From Anthonomus grandis grandis (Eukaryota > Arthropoda > Insecta > Coleoptera > Curculionidae), in assembly GCF_022605725.1 (NCBI RefSeq), contig NC_065549.1, positions 33,433,690 to 33,497,689 on the forward strand: a stretch of DNA of 64,000 nucleotides, read 5' to 3'. The notes below the pieces were generated by a model that was not told where the DNA came from, did no database searches, and saw only the letters and a list, made by a program, of their open reading frames with translations. Shown in pieces: positions 55,600 to 64,000 of the stretch. A program made the position numbers and the translations under genes. Every line of letters starts with the position of its first letter. Positions within the stretch are counted from its first letter, which is position 1.

Positions 55600-56640
55600 G
55601 GTAGTTGTTTACTTTGGCTTAAAATGCCAGACTTAATGTTGCATAACAGAAGTAGTCGTCAGTGCTATAGTCGAAAACGGTAGCTCGTTTATTTCACGAA
55701 AAATTTCCAAATTTGCCGCCTTTAACCCAAGGGACAATTAGTAAAATAGAAAAACAATTCCGCGAGCTGGGCCATGTTAGGCAGGTAAAAAAAGCAGTTG
55801 CCAATGCAATAAGTGAGGATACCAAATTGGCTGTGGCAATGCTTGAGTTTGTGGAACACCCACATACATCTACTCGGAAAGCAGCCCCAGTACTCGATTT
55901 TAGCTATTCATCAGTTATTAGAATATTAAAAGGAAACAAAATGCATCCCTATAAAATTATACCCACCCAGGAGCTCACGGAAGACGATTTTGACAGGAGA
56001 ATGTATTTTTGTGAACAAATGATGGCAATGTTAGACAGCAATGTGATCCAATTAGAACATGTTATGTTTTCTGATGAGTGCACCTTTACTCTTTACGGTC
56101 ATGCCAATCGTCAAAATTGCCGCTATTGGTCCAGGGAAAATCCTCGCTGGACGAGAGAAGACAATACTCAATACCCTGAAAAGGTTAACGTGTGGGCAGG
56201 AATTATTAAAGATCAGATCATAGGTCCCTTCTTTATTGAGGGCAATTTGATGGCGATTAGAATTGCTTCAAAATAATGTAGTGCCAACGTTGGCCAATTT
56301 GTATCCTGATCCAGGAAACCCACAAGTTCCAGCGAAGATGATATGGGTTCAACAAGATGGAGCACCACCCCACTACCAAATAAATGTCTGGCAGTACCTC
56401 AACCAAATATTTCCAGATCGGTGGATAGGCGAGGATCGATGGAATGGCTAACACGGTTTCCCGGTCTGACGCCATTAGACTTTTTCTTATGGGGATATGT
56501 AAAAACTATTGTATACAAAACTAAACTCACTGAATTCGCTGACTTACGAAGACGAATAACCCTGGCAATTAGATCGATCACACCTGAGATGTAGAGTAAC
56601 GTTAGAAGAAATTTCTATTTACGGGTAGGGTGTTGCCAAG
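55600..56640 (+). pseudogene. DD41D mariner transposase
   Basis: After a decayed start (VARLFHEKFPNLPPLTQG), a 187-codon frame (55713-56276) shows the helix-turn-helix (TSTRKAAPVLDFSYSSVIR, HPYKI) and the first Asp in MFSDECTFTLYG. A frameshift near 56245 leads to the second Asp in WVQQDGAPPHY, and another near 56430 to RFPGLTPLDFFLWG, where the SPD Asp is Gly but the last catalytic Asp is kept, 41 residues on. A TAG truncates the C-terminus at 56592. The left TIR is missing, apparently lost at the junction with the LINE fragment. Confidence 0.88.
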
Positions 56641-56869
56641 ATGTTCGAGACATTTTTAACATCTCCTACATTGATATTATTGTTTAGATTTGTATTATGT
56701 ATAAGTTTTTAAATATGTTGTAACAATTTTCTGCAAATAAATAATTTTCTTTCCTAAATGTTATTTTTTGAATTTTACTTAATACTTCCGAAACAGTCAA
56801 AGATAGGTATAGGACATTGTATACAAAATATATCTAAAATGATCTGAGGAATCTAAAAATTAATTAACA

Positions 56870-56936
56870 TACAGGGTGTTATGTTTAAACTAAGCAAGTT
56901 GGTATTGGCCACCGTTATCTGATACTCCCTGTATAA
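56870..56936. repeat. opposed mariner-type ends 60 bp apart
   Basis: TA CAGGGTGTTATG at the left and ACTCCCTG TA at the right are weak inverted copies. They may be a tiny MITE, or the right end of the preceding mariner next to a second insertion end. Confidence 0.5.
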
Positions 56937-56959
56937 AAATTATTAGCTAATTTAATTCA

Positions 56960-57680
56960 TTTGACTGACACACACTGTATATGAAATATTTTAGGCTATT
57001 ATTAGTTTTGGTAATTGTTAGATCTAAAAAGTTTGAGTCATTGTTAGATTCGGTTTCTACAGTGAATTGGATTTTGGTATTTAAGGAAATAAGAAAACGG
57101 TGGAAATCTTGTAATTTGGTTAAAGTACCTGTCCAGATTAAACAAGTGTCATCTACAAACCGTCTTTAAATTAAAATCTTATTGATAAAAAGACTTTTAA
57201 AATTCAATAATTGATCTTCAAAATCGGACATATTCAGCCAGATTTCGACCAACAAGGGTGACAAGCCAGAGCCCATTGATAAGTTATCCAATATTTTATA
57301 GTATTTATTATTAAATCTAAAAAGAATCTAAATTGAGACACTAACCCAACAAAGAAATAAGAACTTTTCTAGATCTGGGTATTAGATTTTGACTTTTATT
57401 TAAGCTATTCTCTATTATAGATATGATGTAATTTCTAGGGATGCTAGGGACAATATCAAAGAAAACAAGCAAATGATTATCTGATATAGGAATGAACTTA
57501 AGGTTAATTCATTCATAAGTGTTCTTAATACTGAATTTATTAGAGAAAGATAAGATTTTTGTTCAAGCAATCTTTTAGCCAGAGGGCCAAATAAGATGCT
57601 GCTGAACTTATAAAGGTTAGCACTGGCCTAACTAATATGTTATTTTTGAAGATTTTTAACATACCATAGAGAAAATAATT
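56960..57680 (-). pseudogene. Penelope-like element reverse transcriptase
   Basis: On the minus strand, from about 57680 down, the pieces appear in Penelope-like order: RPVLTFISSAASYLALWLKD, then LVFFDIVPSIPRNYIISIIE, then YYKILDNLSMGSGLSPLLVE. The catalytic block follows as FVDDTCLIW (FVDD at 57148-57159) and then IQFTVETESNNDSNFLDLTI. The MGS-LSP and FLDL wording separates it from LINE RTs. Stops and frameshifts occur, and the GIY-YIG endonuclease is not seen. The FVDD catalytic residues themselves survive. Confidence 0.85.
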
Positions 57681-58198
57681 CTAGTTAATTGCAAATTGAA
57701 CATTCATAAAAAATAAGCATTCTGAAGTAAAAAGGACTTTGATTTTTTATTTTGCTTCACATATTGGTACCGCATCCTGGAGAAATCCATCATAATTTTA
57801 TTAGTTTCTTTTTCTTGATCATGACTTGATAATGTTGCTTGCTTTCTGCTAAGGTTGTTCTGTTTACCCCCTTTCTTTGAGCCGGATCATATTTTACTAA
57901 AGCAGGTCATGACGTAATGCATCCATTCCATGCATATCCATGGCTGTGGTGAGTGGAGAATCTTGACTTGACTTTCCTTGGCAACTTCACAGTGCCCTTC
58001 AGTAATGCATCTTTCACCCACCCCTAATGGGATCATGTCAGTGTTGAATAAGTTGACAGTTGTCATATGGTACTGCTTTTACGCGGGACTGTCTGGTCAA
58101 ATTTCCCATGTGATATTTCAGTATTCCTTTGTTTAAGTCTCTTTATAAAGTAGCGAATCCAAGTGCTACCATAATGATATGAAGGAAATTTTTTTTTA
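57681..58198. other. intergenic, slightly GC-richer stretch
   Basis: I could not read any protein family here on either strand. It borders the inverted LINE arms that start at 58199. Confidence 0.4.
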
Positions 58199-58589
58199 AG
58201 CCTTGTAAAGTGTTGGTTGTTTATGTCTGTCCATGAAGTATAACCCTAGATGAGGATTAGTCTTATGTACATCCTATAAATCCTGACACAGTGATGATTT
58301 ATTAAGCGTATAAAGGAGCAGGTAGAGATAGTAAAATTGCTCGTTTATGTATAACTAGCTCTAATGTTGGTCGAGGTAAAGCCCAGACTTCTGATACAGA
58401 GATGCTTCTACTACAGGCTTTTGAATAAGAGCCTGACCTGAAGCCTTTATTTATCGATCCATGTCATTGGCTAGTTCAGAAGGCTATAAAAGCACGTTTT
58501 TCCTAGGAGCCGGTTATACAGTGTTTTCATTTCAAAACGAAAAACCCTTAATAATAACTTCTTAAAAAAATAAAAATTATATAGAAATA

Positions 58590-59766
58590 CAGGGAGACGT
58601 TTCATTTTATATTTGACTTAGTACTGTCAATCACCTTTACCAACCTCACTTTGATATGTCAAATGGGAACCCCCATCGTGTGACACGTCATTATAAGCAG
58701 CATTAAGATGTCTATTGAATAAATATTTTAATGCCTAAGAAAATTAAACTGGTTGACATACCAGCGAATAGTCAAGAATGGTGAAAAAAATTTCTGGAAA
58801 TAAAGGATATTTTATTGACTTCATACTTTTTTATTTAAAATGGCTACACTAATTTGCGAGAAAATAAGAAATGCTAACGGTGGATACTGGGCTAATGAAA
58901 TTCCACACCTTTTTCGAGAGGATCATACCCAGTAACATGGAAAAATTAATGTATAGGCAGGAATTTATAGTAACGAAATCATCGGGCCATTTTTTTAGTA
59001 CAAAATTTAATTGCACAATTTTATTTAGACCTTGAAAATACGATATATCCTTTAATTGTCCAATCTTTGGAAAAACAAGTAGCTGAAAATGGTGTTATAG
59101 TTACGATGTAATATTAATGTTAAATAGTTATAGGATAATAAACGAAAATAATTTGTATTTCCAACAAGATGAAGCTGCCTCGCACTATACGCTTTGACAG
59201 TTTGAGGTGGCTTAATGAGCAGTTTCCAGGGAATGCCCCCCCAGTCGCCACTTAAAATCACAAGATTTTTTCCTTAAAGTATAGTCAGCAAAGTTTATAA
59301 CACCTCACCTGAATTACTTGCAAATGTAGAGATATTAACGGACAAACACTTGCCTATATTCGTGAGTAATTTCAAAACAGATTTTATTATATTTATTTAA
59401 ATTGTTTATTTTTTAAGCACCTTTTTATACATTTACTGTTTATAATTCTATAAACTTAAATTTTTTATACACCATTGGAGGGTAGGTTGTCTGCCCTTTA
59501 TAATGACGGATTACACTATAGTATAGCCATTTGTCATACCAAATTATGACGTCGATATAATATTCATTATTACTAGACATTTTAGCTCCGTATCGCTGGT
59601 ACGTCAACCAATTAAATTTTTCTTGACACTATTAAACAGACATTTTAACTCTGCTTTCAATGATGTGTCATATGATGAAGGTTCCTATTTAATATATGTG
59701 AGGTCAGCGGGGTGTGGGTAGGTAATTGACAGCACATTGTCAAATATAAAATTAAAGGTCTCCCTG
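58590..59766. mobile_element. mariner element at the centre of the inverted repeat
   Basis: The ends are CAGGGAGACGTTTCATTTTA and its inverted variant, with TIRs of about 110 bp and TA on both sides (58588-58589 and 59767-59768). The interior holds a decayed transposase. Confidence 0.88.
58830..59290 (+). pseudogene. decayed mariner transposase
   Basis: The readable blocks are, in order, the region after the first Asp (NEIPHLFREDHTQ), an IIGPFFL segment, NLIAQFYLDLENTIYPLIVQ, and a second-Asp block read as YFQQDEAASHYT with WLNEQFPGN following. The third-Asp region is scrambled at 59245-59290 and the helix-turn-helix is missing. It belongs to the same general group as the other mariner copies. 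Confidence 0.72.
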
Positions 59767-59847
59767 TAAATCTAAATTGAAGTGTTTTTTTTTTGAGAAA
59801 TTAATGATGGTTTGTTTTGAAATAAAAACACTGTATAACCAGCTCCG
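59737..59847 (+). repeat. mariner end plus LINE flank, first direct copy
   Basis: The segment from TTGTCAAATATAAAATTAAA through the CCCTG TA end to CACTGTATAA recurs in the same orientation at 60394-60513 with moderate divergence, an offset of about 657 bp. Confidence 0.8.
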
Positions 59848-60110
59848 ACATGGATCGACGAATAAAGGCTTCAGGCCAGGCTCTTATTCAAAACCCTGTA
59901 GTAGAAGCATCTCTGCATCAGAAGTCTGGGGCTTTACTTCGACCAACATTAGAGCTGCTTGCACACAAACGAGCAATTTTCCTATCTCTACCTGCTCCTT
60001 CATACGCATAATAAATCATCACTGTCTCAGAATTTATAGGCGGTACATGCGGCTAATCCTCACCTATGCTTATACTTGATGGACAGACATGAACAACTAA
60101 CACTTTACAA
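59777..60110 (+). pseudogene. LINE C-terminal fragment in the right arm
   Basis: The plus frame includes TSNFPISTCSFIRIINHHCL and RIYRRYMRLILTYAYT, followed by a stop and WTDMNN. This resembles the IYK..IRPILTYG.W region after the RT of Jockey-like LINEs. The mirror copy in the left arm (58199-58480, minus strand) carries the same region. Confidence 0.6.
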
Positions 60111-60393
60111 GGCTTTTGATTCGATTGACAGATTGCACTTTGTTGAAAACCAGGGCGTCTTCAGCAAACCCATTGTGGATGTTCCCAACATATAGAGACC
60201 TCTTCTAGCAGATGCTCTTTTCACGCATCATCAGAATTCACGCCTCATTGATCCCATTAATCATATATAAACCTGCAGAATAGGAAATTTCTTTAGTTTA
60301 CACTTGATAAAGGTCGGAGATACTTACCGACCCAAACATCGTGTTGTACCAAAAACAAAGACAATGTCGGTCCGAGTACCTGTTTCTATAGCT

Positions 60394-60513
60394 TTGTTAA
60401 ATATAAAATTAAACGTCTCCCTGTATATCAAGATTGATGTGTTTTTTTTTTATTTATTAAGAAGGTATTTCCTTTTATATGTGGTTTGTTTTCAAATAAA
60501 AGCACTGTATAAT
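60394..60513 (+). repeat. mariner end plus LINE flank, second direct copy
   Basis: It contains only the last ~30 bp of the mariner right end, then TA and the same flank as the first copy, including the T run and TTTGTTTTCAAATAAAAGC. No mariner body precedes it, so the junction was duplicated as DNA rather than re-created by a new insertion. Confidence 0.8.
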
Positions 60514-60599
60514 CGCTGTGTCATAAGTGAAGTAGAAAGTCTGGTTCGTCTCATTCATGAGTTAAATATCTTGGTGTTAATAAAGATTGGTAAACGGCG

Positions 60600-61060
60600 T
60601 GCACCTTATAATAATTAGACTTTAGAGGTTTGCTAAAACACAAAAGCTTCTATTTTGGAAAAATGTGAAGCCAGTTTAATGTGAGACCAGGAAAAACATT
60701 CAAGTTATAAATTTCATATTCACCATGATGGGACACCTTGTCGCATGTCTTGGAAATATCAAAGACTACTACACCTGAGTAGTGACCACAGTTCGCTTTA
60801 TCTAACATATGATAGTGGTATTTAATAATCTGATGTACGGTAGAGTATTCAATTTTAACTGTCTCAAAGGGGTAACCTGTGAAGTCTTTTAGTGAGGGCT
60901 TCCAGGTTTCTTAATTTTAACATTTCACAATTTTGCCCCTGAATAATAGAAGACTGATAGGCCTGTAGTTTTTTCCGTTGATCCGTTTCAAATTCACCCT
61001 ACTCTTCCAATGGGATGAAAAGTAGCTATGATAGCAGACTGCTTTTTACTGAGTTTAATA
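60600..61060 (-). pseudogene. LINE reverse transcriptase fragment
   Basis: From about 61060 downward the minus strand reads a block ending in NYRPISLL, then EYSTVHQIIKYHYHMLDKAN and SGVVVFDISKTCDKVSHHG, which are RT palm blocks including the first catalytic Asp of Jockey-like LINEs. The remainder to 60600 is decayed. The FADD block is not present. Confidence 0.8.
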
Positions 61061-62439
61061 TTTGATATTTATCGCATTTCTGCCGCCTTCTATGCCTTTT
61101 CTATATAGGCAGTCACTATCTAGGAAAGGATGGTGATTAAAATTAGTGAAAGGGTTCAGAAAGGAATGAAATACCTAACCTCTTTACTTATATTACCTTA
61201 ACCCAATCTAAGAATCCTCAAGTGAAATGGAAAATAAGTCGTTTCTAAAACCAGAGATTAGACACCTTGTTAATAATAATCTTAAAACTGTAAATTCATA
61301 AATAAAAATTAACTACAGCCTTGTAGTTTCCTTAATATTTCTAAGTCCTAAATAGTTTTATTTTTAAATATATGTTCTTTTTTATGCATACCTAATAGAT
61401 GAAATAACTTTTACATTTTTCTTACATTGAGTTTATATTTATCGATAGTTAAATACACCAGACCCTCTTATAATAAGATTTCAGAAATTTTACGAAATTG
61501 AATACCTCTCAATTGGTAATAAATGGTTTTTCTTTTAAAGTTTGCAAGGAAATCGTATTCCTTGCAGCGACTAGACGAAGTGGAATAACAGGAAAATCCG
61601 TGACTGGGACGATTTAAAGACATATTTAGTAAAAGCCGGCTTTCCTATGAATTTAAAATGAGTTTTTAATGCGATATTCGACTGAGCCAAGGGAAGGTAA
61701 CGGAGAGATTGCGAGGCATATGAGTTTATAAAATTTTCATAAAGTTTTCAAATATATATTGTGAGACGAAAGTATGAAAGCCGTCATTTTTGTAAGTCTT
61801 GTACTATTTTCTTTTTATTTTATAATTAATGTCGAGTTGCACCATTTTTTATATTAAGTTAATATAGCTATTATTATAAAAATTTAAAAAATAAGTACAA
61901 AAACAAATAGATGGCGAGAGCAAAATCGTCAAATAAAACTTAATCTGTTTATGCGAAGATATATCTTTTACTCCAAATAAATAATAAAAAAAAAACAAAG
62001 CAAAAAATCAGGACGAGAATTGTGACCAAAAAAAAAATTGATATATGAACTAGAGATGAAACAAAACTGTGATCTTGGCCATAGTGGTTGCCTAAAAGGA
62101 TTATTTTAAATAATGAAAGTCAAGTTACCAACGTTTTTTCAAATGGATATTTGTGACAGGATGTTAAGAATGAGAAGTACATCAGGGTATTATACCATAG
62201 CAGCTAATTTAAACCAGAAACCAGAACATAACAATAATTCTACTCGACGGGCATTTGTAAGAAAAAAACAATAATTTTCTCGTTAATAAAATTATTATAT
62301 CATACAATATAGAATCTGGTATCAGATATCTGACCCAATTTTTATATCTGACGAGCAGCTTGTTTTTGAAAAATTGAGATATAACGATTTTATTATTAAA
62401 TTTTAATTTTTAAAATTAAAGAACTACCTTTTATAGTAT
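61061..62439. other. AT-rich stretch with one weak gag-like patch
   Basis: At 61580-61650 one plus frame reads RDWDDLKTYLVKAGFP, reminiscent of retroelement gag helical regions, but nothing supports it on either side. The rest is A/T-rich without motifs. Confidence 0.35.
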
Positions 62440-64000
62440 ACGACATTCATACTCCACACAAAACAGTCAGAGTAACTAAGCCAAAAGCTCGTTGGTTCAC
62501 CACCAATTTAAAACTTCTTATAAAAGAAAGGGACAAGGGTCTTCAAAAATTTCAAGTTCCAAAATCATTGAACGATTGGAATAGATCTAAAGAAATGAGA
62601 AATTATTCACTTTTTATGGACAGATCTGAAAAGAGCCTTTTTTTTATCAATTTTATTAGTACCACCAAATCACCTAAAGAGCTATAGACTACTCTTAATA
62701 ACCTTAACGGTTATACTACTAAACAACAAAACACCGAATTGCCAAGTAATCTTGCAAATCCTGAATTATTAAATCAATATTTTGCTCAGTATATACAACA
62801 GGTAATAGATTGTAATAGAAAAGTAAATTTTTACAAAAATAATAAGTTAAATGCTAGTGAATTTTCGTACAATTGATATGGTAAGTCGGGCACTTTATAA
62901 CATAAAAACTGATGCTTGTGATAATGATGGTATAACTATGCTTAGGCAGTGTAGCTCTTTTATTGACCCCTACCTTACAAACATTATAAATTATTGAATT
63001 GAACAACATTATTTTCCAGATACTTGGAAAATTAGTATAGGTAAACCGATACCTAAAACAAAGTCACCTGAGTCGTGTAATGATATGCGAATAATTTCTC
63101 TTCTACCACCTATGTCAAAAATCTTGGAAAAAATATTATATAAAGAAATATGAATATTCTAATTTAAATGCTAATATTCCAGATTTTCAAAATGGATTTC
63201 AAAAAGCACGCAACAACCAGTTCTCTTACAATGGTTACAAATGATATTATTCAAGCATATGATGAGGAATTAAAGAGCATCTTATACTCCTGGATTAATC
63301 GAAAGCCTTTGACACAATAAATCACGAACTACTTATAGCCAAGCTCAAATATTATGGATTTCAATTAGATTTATTACAACTTATTACTTCATCGAAAACA
63401 GAACTCTAAAAATAAAATTAGGTAATGAGTATTCCAGTGAGAGCAGGGTGCGCTCTGGTGTCCCACAGGGATCTATATTAGGACCGCTGCATTTTATTAT
63501 TTATACTGCAGATGTACTCAAGTCACCACATTTTTATAAAGTGCAAGCATTTGCGGATGAGACAGCTGTTCTGTCATTTTAACATTATTAATGTAGATTT
63601 AACAATTGATAACATGAACAGGGATCTTCAAAATATAACTACTATTTCACAAGAGCATGCAGTAAAACTTAACTCTACCAAATCAAAGCTTATCTTTTTC
63701 GGTCGTCTCAAGAATAAACATATATTTTCAAATATTAATAAAATAAATATACGAGGCGAAAAGCTGGAAATTTGTCGATCTGCGTCTAATTTAAGACTTT
63801 TACTTGATTGTGAGCTAGATTTTGAGGGGCATGTTAAGAATCTAATACAAAAAGCTTATGAATCTCTAAAACAACTATGCAATAGCAGAGATATTTTAAA
63901 TATTAATTTAAAAAAGAAATTATCCTAGTCTCTTGTACACTCTCACTTTAATTACGCAGACTTTTGTTTATGGTCCGTGCCTTACACAATATCAAAGTTA
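62440..64000 (+). pseudogene. non-LTR retrotransposon ORF2, runs off the window
   Basis: The plus strand begins in the linker after the endonuclease (PKARWFTTNLKLLIKERDK, about 62480-62540) and an NLNGYTTKQQN segment. The RT follows with GKPIPKTKSPESCNDMR and ISLLPPMSKILEKILYKEI (63040-63150), QNGF (63190) and SGVPQGS-like sequence near 63460. The catalytic block at 63550-63561 reads FADE in place of FADD. A final frame (63512-63928) continues the thumb: HAVKLNSTKSKLIFFG, then ASNLRLLLDCELDFEGHV. Many frameshifts precede it. The C-terminus lies beyond 64000. Jockey/CR1-like by wording. Confidence 0.85.

Larger units (their letters stand above)
58199..60114. mobile_element. inverted LINE duplication centred on a mariner
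   Basis: 58199-58589 and 59767-60114 are inverted copies starting AGCCTTGTAAAGTGTT and extending up to the TA next to a mariner element (58590-59766). The left arm has about 45 extra bp near 58475-58515. The arms encode a fragment of a LINE C-terminal region. The arms differ at many positions, so the duplication is not recent. Confidence 0.85.

Noticed and set aside
61580..61650. Gag domain of an LTR element
   Set aside because: A single short match with no polyprotein context or LTRs is not enough to call.
1..64000. tRNA, rRNA, CRISPR or bacterial operon features
   Set aside because: None was found on either strand. Splice sites, LINEs and mariner elements indicate an animal nuclear genome.

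Overview
The window looks like transposon-packed intergenic DNA from an insect nuclear genome, probably a beetle, although the order is inferred. The base composition is strongly AT-rich. I found no intact host gene, no tRNA or rRNA, no CRISPR array and no bacterial-type gene organisation. Nearly all recognisable coding sequence is decayed mobile-element protein: Tc1/mariner transposases (mostly the DD41D group, plus one DD34D fragment), a PIF/Harbinger pair of genes, a transposase-like family with ACGTTGT subterminal repeats, several non-LTR (LINE) elements, a Penelope-like reverse transcriptase and an env-only LTR element.

Layout. 1-3430: a mariner DD34D fragment and a LINE fragment. 3830-6555: a PIF/Harbinger transposon with a perfect TTA target duplication, a two-exon transposase (+) and a two-exon MADF/BESS DNA-binding partner (-), whose exons interleave. 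8453-11190: a second autonomous-type DNA transposon with ACGTTGT subterminal repeats. 12563-17142: three nested mariner-type units, with an internal palindrome that has about 1-kb arms. 17143-24380: mostly featureless, with a CTCF-like palindromic site near 20000. 24389-24990: a decayed mariner transposase. 27591-29706: an LTR element holding only a leader with a minisatellite and an env-like (baculovirus F type) pseudogene. 30353-31101: a short DNA transposon. 31200-33646: a LINE interrupted by a second LINE. 33701-38532: a DD41D mariner with a tandemly duplicated transposase C-terminus, one copy of which is split by a young poly(A)-tailed LINE. 40214-41741: an unclassified terminal-inverted-repeat (TIR) element with a perfect 5-bp target duplication. 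42985-48487: more mariner units and a GGGCC-ended MITE. 48488-54830: almost empty. 54830-61060: LINE RNase H, DD41D mariner, Penelope-like RT, a mariner centred in an inverted LINE duplication, and more LINE RT. 62440-64000: a LINE that continues beyond the window.

The most unusual pattern is structural. In three places (12752-15758, 46233-47767, 58199-60114) a mariner-type transposase unit sits at the exact centre of a larger inverted repeat. The repeat arms run continuously through the mariner end and into flanking sequence, so flank and transposon end were duplicated together. I read this as a recurrent palindromic-mariner architecture. The nested insertions also give a relative history: LINE into mariner copy, mariner into mariner, and mariner into an older coding-like sequence.
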